A stretch of 64,000 nucleotides of DNA, from assembly GCA_902766825.1 (NCBI GenBank), contig CACXFB010000061.1:1-64000 (forward strand). The letters run 5' to 3'. The notes beneath the pieces are model-generated. The model was not told the DNA's origin. It saw only the letters and a program-made list of their open reading frames with translations, and ran no database searches. The position numbers and the translations under genes are program-made. The DNA is from an uncultured Lachnospiraceae bacterium (GTDB lineage Bacteria > Bacillota > Clostridia > Lachnospirales > Lachnospiraceae). Shown here piece by piece: positions 44,935 to 54,392 of this stretch. The first letter of the stretch is position 1. Each line of letters begins with the position of its first letter.

Positions 44935-45558
44935 TTATTTAAAAACAACTCTTCCGTTAACAACACTTATCTTATCATTTGCTATGCAATCAATGGCACG
45001 CGGCATTATCTTCCACTCCACATTTTCCATTATGCGCTGCTGAAGGCTTTGTGGTGTATCATCTTCATTAACCTTAACGGTATCCTGAAAAATGATTGGA
45101 CCTGTATCTGTTCCTTCATCAACAAAATGTACTGTCGCACCGCTTACCTTACATCCTCTTTCAAGAACGGCTTCATGAACTTTAAGTCCGTAATAACCAT
45201 CTCCACAAAATGAAGGAATAAGTGATGGGTGAATATTAATAATTCTGTTGGTATATGCCTTAATAATCTTCTCAGGAACAATAACAAGATATCCTGCAAG
45301 AACAATAAGATCTATATCAAACTCTTTTAACTTGGCAATCATTGCATCTGCAAACATATCTCTGTTCTCATATTCCTTAGGACTGATGCAGACACCTGTA
45401 ATACCTGCTTTAGCCGCACGTTCAAGAGCATAAGCATCCTTTTTGTTGCTGATTACAAGCTCTATTGATGTATTTGTAACAGTTCCTGATGCCACGCTGT
45501 CTATAATTGCCTGAAGGTTAGTTCCGCCTCCGGAAACCAAAACTGCTATTTTTAACAT
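44935..45558 (-). CDS. purN: Phosphoribosylglycinamide formyltransferase
   Basis: 207 residues. It transfers formyl from 10-formyl-THF to GAR. The N-terminal AVLVSGGGTNLQAIID, the catalytic IINIHPSLIPSF region with its His, and the later HFVDEGTDTGPII match PurN. Cytoplasmic; lies 34 bp after purM. Confidence 0.95.
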   Translation of the reverse strand: MLKIAVLVSGGGTNLQAIIDSVASGTVTNTSIELVISNKKDAYALERAAKAGITGVCISPKEYENRDMFADAMIAKLKEFDIDLIVLAGYLVIVPEKIIKAYTNRIINIHPSLIPSFCGDGYYGLKVHEAVLERGCKVSGATVHFVDEGTDTGPIIFQDTVKVNEDDTPQSLQQRIMENVEWKIMPRAIDCIANDKISVVNGRVVFK

Positions 45559-45592
45559 TTTTTTCTCCGTAATTGTCGTTATTGTCTATAAA

Positions 45593-46618
45593 CTAAATTA
45601 AATCTACGCCCTTTTCTCCGGCTTTGATTTCACCTACAACATATGCTTTCTCTCCGGCTGCTTCAATTGCCTTAATTGTCTTGTCAGCATCAGCACTGTC
45701 AACTGCAACCATCATACCGATTCCCATGTTGTATGTGTTGTACATCATCTGCTCATCAATGCTTCCGTCTGTAGCAAGCATCTTGAATATAGCAGGAATC
45801 TCATAACTGTTCTTGTTGATTACCGCTCTTACGTTGTCATTTAACATTCTAGGAATGTTCTCATAGAAACCGCCACCTGTTATATGGCTGCATGCCTTGA
45901 TGTTAACACCGTTGTCTTTGATTGACTTAAGAGCCTTAACATAAATCTTTGTAGGAGCTAAAAGTCTCTCACCAAGAGTAGCACCAATTGACTCATAATA
46001 TGTATTAAGAACTTCGGCTTTCATGTTAAATACTTTTCTTACAAGTGAGTATCCGTTACTGTGAATTCCTGATGATGCGATACCGATAATTGTCTCGCCG
46101 CCCTTAAGTGTTGCACCTGTAATAAGATTCTTCTTATCAACGATACCTACAGCAAATCCTGCAAGATCATACTCGTCAACCGGATAGAATCCAGGCATCT
46201 CAGCTGTCTCACCACCGATAAGAGCTGCTCCTGCCATCTTACATCCTTCTGCCACACCGCTTACGATTGTTGCAATCTTTTCAGGCTCATTCTTACCACA
46301 TGCGATATAGTCAAGGAAGAATAAAGGCTCTCCGCCTGCACATGCAATATCATTTACACACATAGCAACGCAATCAATACCGATTGTGTCATGCTTATCA
46401 AGAAGAAATGCTATCTTAAGCTTTGTTCCTACACCATCAGTTCCTGATACAAGTGTAGGTTCTTCCATATTCATAAAGCTCTTCATTGAAAATGCACCTG
46501 AGAATCCTCCAAGACCCCCTAATACTTCAGGTCTCATTGTTCCCTGTACATACTTCTTCATAAGCTCTACTGCCTTGTACCCTGCTTCAATATCAACACC
46601 AGCTTTTTTGTAATCCAT
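45593..46618 (-). CDS. purM: Phosphoribosylformylglycinamidine cyclo-ligase
   Basis: 341 residues. It cyclises FGAM to AIR using [32 protein letters not shown] and [13 protein letters not shown] are conserved in PurM. GGAGG precedes the ATG. It lies 40 bp after purE. Confidence 0.95.
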   Translation of the reverse strand: MDYKKAGVDIEAGYKAVELMKKYVQGTMRPEVLGGLGGFSGAFSMKSFMNMEEPTLVSGTDGVGTKLKIAFLLDKHDTIGIDCVAMCVNDIACAGGEPLFFLDYIACGKNEPEKIATIVSGVAEGCKMAGAALIGGETAEMPGFYPVDEYDLAGFAVGIVDKKNLITGATLKGGETIIGIASSGIHSNGYSLVRKVFNMKAEVLNTYYESIGATLGERLLAPTKIYVKALKSIKDNGVNIKACSHITGGGFYENIPRMLNDNVRAVINKNSYEIPAIFKMLATDGSIDEQMMYNTYNMGIGMMVAVDSADADKTIKAIEAAGEKAYVVGEIKAGEKGVDLI

Positions 46619-46658
46619 CTTAAATGTTCCTCCGTTGTCTTTATAGCATACGTTTTAA

Positions 46659-47171
46659 TTACATCTGTTTAATATACTCATCATATCCGATCTTATCAAG
46701 CTTCTGGGCCTTAGCCATAACGCCTTCCTTCATCTCAAGAGAGTATGCGTTAAGCTTTTCGATAAGAGAAGGATCTTCAAGAGCAAGCATCTTAACTGCC
46801 AGAAGTCCTGCATTGGCTGCACCGTTAATTGCAACAGTTGCAACAGGAATACCCGAAGGCATCTGAACTATTGAATAAAGTGAATCAACACCGCCAAGTC
46901 CCTTAGTCATAATAGGAACTCCAATAACAGGAAGTGGGAAAAGCGCTGCTGTCATACCAGGCAAATGTGCCGCTCCACCTGCACCTGCAATAATAATCTT
47001 AATTCCCTTGTCCATTGCGCTCTTAGCGTAATCAACGAAAATATCCGGCATTCTGTGAGCTGAAATAATAGTCATCTCATATTCAATACCAAATTTCTCA
47101 AGAATCTGTGCTGCCTTGCTCATTATAGCAAGATCCGAATCACTACCCATTAAGATACCAACTTTAGCCAT
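46659..47171 (-). CDS. purE: N5-carboxyaminoimidazole ribonucleotide mutase
   Basis: 170 residues from ATG 47171 (GGAGGT upstream; the ORF frame to 47195 is unsupported). Class I PurE: MGSDSDLAIM and SAHRMPD near the N terminus, GAGGAAHLPGM in the middle. It is the first gene of the purE-M-N-D operon. No purK gene is in the window. Confidence 0.95.
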   Translation of the reverse strand: MAKVGILMGSDSDLAIMSKAAQILEKFGIEYEMTIISAHRMPDIFVDYAKSAMDKGIKIIIAGAGGAAHLPGMTAALFPLPVIGVPIMTKGLGGVDSLYSIVQMPSGIPVATVAINGAANAGLLAVKMLALEDPSLIEKLNAYSLEMKEGVMAKAQKLDKIGYDEYIKQM

Positions 47172-47197
47172 AATTAACCTCCATGCCGAAGCCATTT

Positions 47198-47226
47198 ATT
47201 ATAATTAAAAAAATCATGCACACCAA
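47198..47226 (-). promoter_or_regulatory. Sigma-A promoter of the purine operon
   Basis: On the minus strand, TTGGTG (47221-47226) and TATAAT (47198-47203) with a 17-bp spacer, about 25 bases before the purE ATG. The short leader leaves no space for a purine riboswitch. Confidence 0.65.
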
Positions 47227-47263
47227 GTTTCGCACATTTATGCGGCAATGTCAATAAAAAGGA

Positions 47264-49360
47264 TTACAGCTTATCAAGCTCATCATTTAACTTTTCTGTT
47301 CCTGCCAGCACAAATCTTCCATTATCTATAAGTCTTACCGTACTTCCATCCTCATGAATAACGTCAATAAATCCGAGTTCATCGTACGGAATTGTAATAT
47401 CTGTATGACAATTAAAATATGCTTTTTCAATATCCGTCTTTCTTAAAATAGAAACTTCATTGTCTTTTGCGATAATCTCTTTTCCGTCCGGATTATATAC
47501 TCTATTCTCCTCACTCATACTGTAACAGGTGTCTCCGACAGCAAAATGTGGTCCTGTCTTTTCAGCAATCAGAATTGGAAGCTTATCTGCGATATTATAT
47601 TTTCTTGCCATAACATATGCCGCAGTATTGGTTCCAATTGCAAACTCACCCATTGGAAGAGACGGATGGCCAAATAGAACATTTTCTTCAATATATTTCT
47701 TGCATCTTTCCTCATCGTCAAAATTGGTACAATTATAATCCTTAATCATTCCGTCTTCAAAAGTAACGGTAAGATTCTTATATTCAAGTTCATTAAGGTA
47801 TACACGGCTTGCATTAAGCACACCGCTTGTTCCCTTTAACTTAGGTGATGTAAATACCTCTCCAACCGGAATATTTACATCCGCAAGACAATTTTCAAAC
47901 ACAGTCTGCGTAGCAGGATCGTCAAGGCTTGCAAATGCAACATAAATGTCTGTCGCATTGCCGTTCATTCCCTTAATCTTTGCACCAACACCTTTATTTA
48001 ACTCTTCAATAAGTCTTTCCTGAATATTTCTGTACAACTCTTTATCAAGAGTATTAATTCTTACCGTCTCATCAAATATCTCCTTAAAATCCTCTCCTAT
48101 CTCAGGAATCGGATAAGCGATAATTGTAAAGCTTGTTGTGGAAAGATTAATAAATTCATCAAGCAGAAGGCTTCTCTCCTGATTATATGATGTCAAAAGT
48201 TTCATTGCTTTTGCATCAGGTGAAATCGCATATTTTTTCTGTTTTGGCACAAAAGGCTTTTCTCCAAACACCTCGATGCATGCAGGTCCTGCATACACAG
48301 TGGCCTTTTGCGAGTACTTTTCATATGCCAGTCTTGTACATACAATATATCTGTCAAGCAAAGGCTTGTTCATAAAGTAAGTAAGATCATATCTGTGATC
48401 ATAGTCAAACTGGTTATCCGGCGACGAACTTACAACACCGATTTTTCTTGGAGATGCTTTTCTGAAATCTTTAGATGAAAAATATGCTACCGGTTTTAAT
48501 CCGTTCTCATCAAACATCTTAATTGCTTCTTTAACGATTCTCTCAAATCCAATGTTATATCTTATGTTAACCGTCTTTTTGGTCTTAAGATCTATGCCTG
48601 CATAGTTAAAGCCTTCAATATAGCCTTCCACATATGTGGCTGCCATGTCTTTAATCTTATCTTCCGGCAAAGAAGCAAGGTGCCTTGCTATTCCAAGTTC
48701 ATTTTCACCAATATATTCACCATAGTAATAAAGGTATCTTAAATCCGAAGGACTGCTCTCATTAACAATACCGACTATGTGATTATTCTCCTCATCTAAA
48801 GACAGGGCAGCGTTATCTTCCATGTATTCTCCCGCATAATCATATGCAAAATAATACATGCAGTTTTTGACCGCTTTTAGCATTACATCTTCATCTTCAG
48901 GTTCATATACAATTCCGTACACTTCTATTAAAAGCTCAAATGCACATGTAAGCTGCGCATATTCACCGGCAAACACGTTGGTTATATTAGAATACAATAA
49001 TGTTATAAGCGAAGAAAAAATCTTTGCGGCATCACTGACATTATCCTGTGCGTAATCAGCTTCAAATCTGCTGCCGGCATACTCCGGATTTGTAAAACTA
49101 TGCTCATAATTGCCATCAGCAATATTCATATAAATATTTTCGTTAAGTTCAGCAAGTTCTTCAATGCTCATCGCTTTTAACTTGCCGCCGTAGGCAATTT
49201 TCTTTACTTCATCCAAAGATATTGCAAATGAAACTGCTTCTTTGAAAAATGCGTCCATAGACTTTTTTTCACCTGAAGCTTCATTTAACTCTTTTGCTAT
49301 TCCTGCCAGTCTTGATACTGCCAGTTCATATCTTTGTTCCATAATCTCATCAAATAACAT
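47264..49360 (-). CDS. M29-like aminopeptidase with a large N-terminal extension
   Basis: 698 residues, about 290 more than a typical M29 aminopeptidase. The C-terminal ~400 residues carry M29-type features: PVGEVFTSP (Glu ~497), LPMGEFAIGTN (Glu ~569) and TGPHFAVGDT (His and Asp ~603), which bind two metals. The N-terminal ~290 residues are helical, acidic and of unknown role; they may be a regulatory or oligomerisation domain. It is cytoplasmic and lies alone between the purine operon and rnpB. Confidence 0.8.
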   Translation of the reverse strand: MLFDEIMEQRYELAVSRLAGIAKELNEASGEKKSMDAFFKEAVSFAISLDEVKKIAYGGKLKAMSIEELAELNENIYMNIADGNYEHSFTNPEYAGSRFEADYAQDNVSDAAKIFSSLITLLYSNITNVFAGEYAQLTCAFELLIEVYGIVYEPEDEDVMLKAVKNCMYYFAYDYAGEYMEDNAALSLDEENNHIVGIVNESSPSDLRYLYYYGEYIGENELGIARHLASLPEDKIKDMAATYVEGYIEGFNYAGIDLKTKKTVNIRYNIGFERIVKEAIKMFDENGLKPVAYFSSKDFRKASPRKIGVVSSSPDNQFDYDHRYDLTYFMNKPLLDRYIVCTRLAYEKYSQKATVYAGPACIEVFGEKPFVPKQKKYAISPDAKAMKLLTSYNQERSLLLDEFINLSTTSFTIIAYPIPEIGEDFKEIFDETVRINTLDKELYRNIQERLIEELNKGVGAKIKGMNGNATDIYVAFASLDDPATQTVFENCLADVNIPVGEVFTSPKLKGTSGVLNASRVYLNELEYKNLTVTFEDGMIKDYNCTNFDDEERCKKYIEENVLFGHPSLPMGEFAIGTNTAAYVMARKYNIADKLPILIAEKTGPHFAVGDTCYSMSEENRVYNPDGKEIIAKDNEVSILRKTDIEKAYFNCHTDITIPYDELGFIDVIHEDGSTVRLIDNGRFVLAGTEKLNDELDKL

Positions 49361-49394
49361 TTATAAATGCTCCATTCATTTTATTTTACTCATC

Positions 49395-49423
49395 TTTACT
49401 TTACCCTGATTTAATGATAAAAT
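49395..49423 (+). promoter_or_regulatory. Sigma-A promoter of rnpB
   Basis: TTTACT (49395-49400) and TAAAAT (49418-49423) with a 17-bp spacer on the plus strand, placing the start near 49430, just before the RNA. Confidence 0.65.
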
Positions 49424-49433
49424 ACACTCTTGA

Positions 49434-49775
49434 CAGTGAGTAGCACAGATGATTGCGCTACACTTTATGTGGGTGAGGAAAGTCCGAGCTTCACAGGGCA
49501 GGATGCCGGATAACGTCCGGTGGAGGCGACTCCAAGGCAAGTGCAACAGAAAAGATACCGCCACACTATGTGGTAAGGGTGGAATGGTGGCGTAAGAGAC
49601 CACCACCGGTATGGTAACATGCCGGCTTGTGTAAACCCCATCCGAAGCAAGACCATATAAACGGCTATGTGGCTGCCCGTCACGTCGTTAGGTAGGTCGC
49701 GTGAGCCCGGTGGCAACACCGTGCCAAGAAAGATAATCATCTGATACAGAACTCGGCTTACAGTGCTGCTCACTG
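49434..49775 (+). ncRNA. rnpB: RNase P RNA
   Basis: Contains the universally conserved blocks GAGGAAAGTCCGAGCT, ACAGAAAAGATACCGCC, AAACCCCATCCGAAGCAAGA and ACAGAACTCGGCTTAC in order. The 5' CAGTGAGTAGCAC pairs with the 3' GTGCTGCTCACTG to close helix P1, which fixes the ends at ~49434 and ~49775. About 342 nt. It is on the opposite strand to all flanking genes. Frames called here on the minus strand are spurious. Confidence 0.95.
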
Positions 49776-49788
49776 CATTTTTATATCT

Positions 49789-51447
49789 TTAGCTTACATC
49801 AAAGCAACTTCCACCAATAAATTCGCGAAGTATTGAATTCTTTGGAATCTCTTCTGATGATATTCCCACAAAATAATCCAGGAATTTAAGAAGTCTGTTG
49901 GCTTCAACATACTCTTCACTGTCTTTATCTATTCCAAAAAGCGCCGGTTCAACATAAGGTTTTAATATTGCCATCTCATAAATGAGTGCCGAATTAAACA
50001 TTACGTCTGCCTCTTCCTGGTAAGGGAAAATGTTATCATTTTCACCTCTTCTTACCGAAGGCCAACGGCTTATTGTCTCTTTCGCACTTGTTCCTCTTGT
50101 TCTGTTATCCCTTACGATTCTTCTTATAAGTCTTCCGTCGGTTGTAGGAATTCTGTTGTGCTCATCAACATTTATCTGGGTAAGGGCACTTATGTAAATC
50201 TTAAACTTAGACTCTCTTGGAAGGCTGTAAGACAGCTTATCGTTAAGGCAGTGAATTCCCTCGATAACAAGTATATCATCCTCACCAAGCAAAAGACTGT
50301 TACCCTTGTATTCCTTTTTTCCAATCTTGAAATTAAAGGTCGGCATCATAACTCTTTCGCCATTCATAAGGCGCGTCATATGATCGTTAAACAATTCAAC
50401 ATCCATCGCCTCTAATATTTCAAAATTGTAATTGCCGTCCTCATCTTTAGGAGTATCCACTCTCTCCTTGAAGTAATTATCAACTGCAATAGGATGAGGT
50501 TTTAATCCATGTGTCATAAGCTGGATTGACAGTCTGTGTGAAAATGTTGTCTTTCCGGAAGATGATGGTCCTGCAATCATTACAAACTTTTTGCTTCTGT
50601 CAGCGGCTATCATCTCCGCAATGCTTGCAATCTTTTTCTCCATAAGGGCTTCCTGCACAAGCATCAGGTCTCCGATTTCCCCCTTTGAAATGACATCATT
50701 TAATGCACCAACCGTATCAACTCCCATCATTCTTCCCCAGTTGCTTGATTCCTTAAGCGTATTGTAAAGCTTTATCTCAGGCTTATAATCTTCAAGCTCA
50801 TGTGGTGCCTTTTTGTCAGGTATCTGCAAAATGAGTCCTTCGTCAAAAAGATGAAGTTTGAAATACTTTAAAACTCCGGTGCTTGGTGGCATATATCCGT
50901 AGTAATAGTCCTGAAAACTACCCAGTCTGTATATGTTGGTTCTTGATACTCTTCTGTATTTGAAAAGCTTCTCCTTATCATACATGCCGTATTTGTGGAA
51001 AAGTTCAATGGCTTTATCGGTGCTCATCGAATGCTTTACAAACGGAATATCCTTTTTAACCTGTTCTCTCATCTCGTTTTCGATTTTTTCAATAAGCTGC
51101 TCATCAAGTTTTACCTTGCCCTCATATTCGCAGTAGTAACCTGAACCGAGAGAAAACTGCACTATAAACTTCTCGATGTTTTGTGCCCCGATAACATCAA
51201 ACACAGTCTTAACAAGAAGAAAAATCGCCCCTCTTGCATATGTCTTTTCACCATCCTGCATACTTGTTGTAATAAATTCAACAGTACAATCAGAATTAAT
51301 CTTTTTCTTAAGTTCACGAAGTCTTCCGTTGACTTTTGCAAGCATGATGTCATCTTTGTTATCAAATGACACTTTGTCCCTTAATTCGAGTAATGTTGTT
51401 TCTTCCTCCACCTGATATTTGTTTTCGCCAATTATTACTTCATACAT
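49789..51447 (-). CDS. TGS domain plus uridine-kinase-like nucleoside kinase
   Basis: 552 residues. N-terminal ~70 residues look like a TGS/ubiquitin-like domain and the next ~190 resemble the threonyl-tRNA synthetase second-additional domain. The C-terminal half is a phosphoribulokinase/uridine kinase fold with Walker A GPSSSGKTTFS (~291-301), and the catalytic segment VIEGIHCLN. The combination is known in Firmicutes as a nucleoside kinase of unproved substrate. GGAGG precedes the ATG. It is close downstream of nif3. Confidence 0.85.
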   Translation of the reverse strand: MYEVIIGENKYQVEEETTLLELRDKVSFDNKDDIMLAKVNGRLRELKKKINSDCTVEFITTSMQDGEKTYARGAIFLLVKTVFDVIGAQNIEKFIVQFSLGSGYYCEYEGKVKLDEQLIEKIENEMREQVKKDIPFVKHSMSTDKAIELFHKYGMYDKEKLFKYRRVSRTNIYRLGSFQDYYYGYMPPSTGVLKYFKLHLFDEGLILQIPDKKAPHELEDYKPEIKLYNTLKESSNWGRMMGVDTVGALNDVISKGEIGDLMLVQEALMEKKIASIAEMIAADRSKKFVMIAGPSSSGKTTFSHRLSIQLMTHGLKPHPIAVDNYFKERVDTPKDEDGNYNFEILEAMDVELFNDHMTRLMNGERVMMPTFNFKIGKKEYKGNSLLLGEDDILVIEGIHCLNDKLSYSLPRESKFKIYISALTQINVDEHNRIPTTDGRLIRRIVRDNRTRGTSAKETISRWPSVRRGENDNIFPYQEEADVMFNSALIYEMAILKPYVEPALFGIDKDSEEYVEANRLLKFLDYFVGISSEEIPKNSILREFIGGSCFDVS

Positions 51448-51481
51448 TTTTTCATACCTCCTTGTATCAAAATGTGACGGT

Positions 51482-52531
51482 TTATAATACTTTAAACGGT
51501 GCCTTCTCCACCGCCTTTATTATCTCAATACCGTTGGCATCCGAGAAAATATCATTTCTCTTATCTCTTGTTGCGTTGTACAGATAATCTCTGATGTAAT
51601 CAACAACAAAATGCTCTGTTCCGAAATGTCCCGCATCAATTATGCTAAGCCCCTGCTCATATGCATCGAGTGCACTGTGATGATCTATATCTCCCGTAAT
51701 AAGCACATTTACGCCCGCTTTAACCGCATGCTTTATCATTGATTTACCGGCTCCCGGACTTATTGCGGCTCTTACGACACTCATATCTTCATCACCTGTT
51801 AAAAGCACATAATCCAGTTCAAATCTGTCTTTTACGAGTCTTGCAAGCTCACTTAATTTCATCTCATAATCAAGATATCCTACTTTACCGATTCCCTTTG
51901 TTAAAGGTGAATTGCTAATCTCATAAACATCATAATCAACATCTTCGTACGGATGATTTTTCACAATCGTTCTTATAACTTTGTCCAGATTTTCCTGTGA
52001 TACACTGCTTTCAATTCTTATATCCCTTGCAGATGAAATCTGATTGATGCTTCCCATAAACGGACTTGCACCTTCTCTTACCATTGCCTCACAAAGCTTC
52101 TGCGCATACTGCTCAGGAACAAAGACAACTACTTTGTACATCTTTTTTTCGTAAGTTATCTCAAGTGGTTTTGTGTTAACCATATCAAGCATCTTTGCGG
52201 CCTCATCAGCCATAACCCCGGCATCCATGTTGGTGTGGGCGGCATAATAAGATATATCGTTAACTGCAAGTTTATATATTCTTCTACCTACAAAATCATT
52301 GTAATTAACACTTTTAATTGGACTGAAAATAAGTGGATGATGAGTAATAAGCATATCAACGCCGTTCTTGATTGCCTGATTAATTACGTTATCCGTACAG
52401 TCAAGTGCAACCATTATCTTCTTTATGTCTTTATTATCACGTCCAACCAAAAGTCCACAGTTATCCCATCCGCTGGCATAGCATGGCGGTGCAATCTTTT
52501 CAAGCAAACCGATAATTTCTTTACATTCCAT
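51482..52531 (-). CDS. NIF3-family dinuclear metal-binding protein
   Basis: 349 residues, with a ~100-residue PII/CutA1-like insert in the middle as in other Firmicute members. Metal ligands include the His pair in LITHHPLIF (~62-66), AAHTNMDAG, and ITGDIDHHSALD (~280) near the C terminus. The cellular role is uncertain. The start overlaps trmK by 11 bp. Confidence 0.9.
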   Translation of the reverse strand: MECKEIIGLLEKIAPPCYASGWDNCGLLVGRDNKDIKKIMVALDCTDNVINQAIKNGVDMLITHHPLIFSPIKSVNYNDFVGRRIYKLAVNDISYYAAHTNMDAGVMADEAAKMLDMVNTKPLEITYEKKMYKVVVFVPEQYAQKLCEAMVREGASPFMGSINQISSARDIRIESSVSQENLDKVIRTIVKNHPYEDVDYDVYEISNSPLTKGIGKVGYLDYEMKLSELARLVKDRFELDYVLLTGDEDMSVVRAAISPGAGKSMIKHAVKAGVNVLITGDIDHHSALDAYEQGLSIIDAGHFGTEHFVVDYIRDYLYNATRDKRNDIFSDANGIEIIKAVEKAPFKVL

Positions 52532-53216
52532 AAAATTTTAGTCCTCTTTCTATGTATTCTATTTTTTGCAGCAGCTGCTCATTACCTTCACTTTTCTCCC
52601 CTGATTTTTTAAGCAGCTCCAACTGTTTTAACAGTCTTTCCTTTAACACTTCATTTTTATTATCTAAAAGATATTCACCATACATATCAAAAATGATATC
52701 GTCCGTAAGATTATCTTTTCTGCAATCTTTTTCTTTCTTGACAGCTCTTATTGAAGTGTAATATTTGCCATCCTCACAAAGCATCTCTTCCCTGTCAATT
52801 TTCATTCCGATGCTTCTAAGATATTGTCTTACTTTATGGGCATCTGACTGTGGCTGGAGAATAAGCTGATCCATCAGGCTTATCACATCCGGACGTGCAT
52901 CCAGTATTGATACGATAAGCATTCCGCCCATTCCGCCTATTATGAGACCGTCCGCCTCGCCTTTTTCAAGTTTCTTTGTACCATCCGACAATCTTATGCT
53001 GATACTGTCTTTAAGACCATATCTTTCAATATTCTCCGCTGCTTTCTTTAGCGGTCCTTCATTTACATCCATTGCAATGACTCTGTCGCAAACCTTGTTT
53101 TGCACAAGCCATATTGATGCATATGCATGGTCACATCCGATATCTGCAATACAGTCTGTCTTTGAAACCATACTAACATTCATCATAAGTCTGTCAGATA
53201 ATTTTATACTGTTCAT
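52521..53216 (-). CDS. trmK: tRNA (adenine-N1)-methyltransferase TrmK-type
   Basis: 231 residues from ATG 53216 (AAGGAAG upstream; the ORF start at 53264 lacks a site). Motif I CIADIGCDHAYASIWL, motif GGMGGMLIVSIL and RKDNLTDDI match TrmK, which methylates A22 of tRNAs. It lies 28 bp after the rpoD stop, the usual Clostridia order. Confidence 0.9.
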   Translation of the reverse strand: MNSIKLSDRLMMNVSMVSKTDCIADIGCDHAYASIWLVQNKVCDRVIAMDVNEGPLKKAAENIERYGLKDSISIRLSDGTKKLEKGEADGLIIGGMGGMLIVSILDARPDVISLMDQLILQPQSDAHKVRQYLRSIGMKIDREEMLCEDGKYYTSIRAVKKEKDCRKDNLTDDIIFDMYGEYLLDNKNEVLKERLLKQLELLKKSGEKSEGNEQLLQKIEYIERGLKFYGM

Positions 53217-53244
53217 ATACTTCCTTTCGCTTAAGGAGGATGAC

Positions 53245-54366
53245 TTACTGCAAATCATCCTCAAGATAATCTATAAGCTTTCTGCTTTTGCTTGGCTGTC
53301 TTAATTTTCTAAGCGCCTTTGCCTCAATCTGCCTTATTCTCTCCCTGGTCACATTAAACTGTGCACCTACCTCCTCTAAGGTTCTTGGTCTTGTGTCATC
53401 AAGACCGAATCTGAGTATAAGAACCTGCTGTTCTCTTTCAGAAAGTTCCTTCATAACTTCACGAAGCTGCTCTTTAAGCAATGTCTCTGAAGCTGCCTTT
53501 ACAGGAGTTGTTATATTATCATCCTGTATAAAATCTCCAAGATGACTGTCTTCCTCTTCACCTACCGGAGTCTCAAGTGAAACCGGTTCCATGGCAATCT
53601 TTTGAATCTCCCTTACTCTTGAAGGAGAAATCTTAAGTCTATCTGCAATCTCTTCTACACTAGGCTCTCTTCCAAGTTCCTGAAGAAGCTGTCTTTGCGC
53701 TCTCATAAGCTTATTGATAGTCTCCACCATATGAACCGGAATTCTTATTGTTCTTGCCTGGTCGGCTATTGCTCTTGTAATTGCCTGTCTTATCCACCAT
53801 GTAGAGTATGTGCTGAATTTATATCCTTTTGTGTAATCAAACTTTTCAACAGCCTTTATAAGTCCAAGATTACCCTCCTGAATCAAATCAAGAAACTGCA
53901 TTCCGCGTCCGAGATATTTCTTTGCAATACTTACAACAAGTCTTAAGTTGCATTCAGCAAGCTTGTCCTTAGCCTGCTCATCGCCCTCAAGAACCCTGGC
54001 TGCAAGCTCCTTTTCCTCTTCATAGCTTAACAATGGAATCTTGCCTATATCCTTTAAATACATTCTCACAGGATCGTCGATACTTATTCCTTCAGGAACA
54101 GACAAATCCTCTTTCTCAATATTTTCTTCCTCCACCATCAAAAGATCATTCTCATCAGGTTCGATGTCTGGCTGTTCCTCCGACGTCTTTAAGTCATCTG
54201 CATCTAAATCATCGTCAGATAAATTTTGCGCCTTCTTATCTGATTTTTTCTTAGGGATATCTAAATCCTCAAATTCCTCTAAGTCATCATCCTGTGTCAT
54301 TTCAATAAACTCAGAGATGTAATCCCCTTCTCTGATTTCTTCTTCCTCATTATTTGTTGTACCCAT
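53245..54366 (-). CDS. rpoD: RNA polymerase primary sigma factor
   Basis: 373 residues. A short, acidic N terminus replaces the large region 1.1 of E. coli. Region 1.2/2 ([49 protein letters not shown]) and region 4 ([18 protein letters not shown]) are complete. It is the housekeeping sigma factor for the promoters listed here. It lies 26 bp after dnaG, the conserved macromolecular synthesis order. Confidence 0.95.
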   Translation of the reverse strand: MGTTNNEEEEIREGDYISEFIEMTQDDDLEEFEDLDIPKKKSDKKAQNLSDDDLDADDLKTSEEQPDIEPDENDLLMVEEENIEKEDLSVPEGISIDDPVRMYLKDIGKIPLLSYEEEKELAARVLEGDEQAKDKLAECNLRLVVSIAKKYLGRGMQFLDLIQEGNLGLIKAVEKFDYTKGYKFSTYSTWWIRQAITRAIADQARTIRIPVHMVETINKLMRAQRQLLQELGREPSVEEIADRLKISPSRVREIQKIAMEPVSLETPVGEEEDSHLGDFIQDDNITTPVKAASETLLKEQLREVMKELSEREQQVLILRFGLDDTRPRTLEEVGAQFNVTRERIRQIEAKALRKLRQPSKSRKLIDYLEDDLQ

Positions 54367-54392
54367 ACACTATTTCACCTTCTTATTCATAT

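Noticed and set aside
44345..45043. 232-residue plus-strand frame opposite purD and purN
   Set aside because: Antisense shadow of well-supported purine genes; composition is unlike a real protein and no start site is present.
47172..47263. Purine riboswitch before the purE operon
   Set aside because: The predicted leader is about 25 bases and lacks aptamer motifs.
49376..49773. Two overlapping minus-strand reading frames
   Set aside because: They cover the RNase P RNA gene; conserved RNA blocks and the closing helix explain the sequence, and neither frame has a ribosome binding site.
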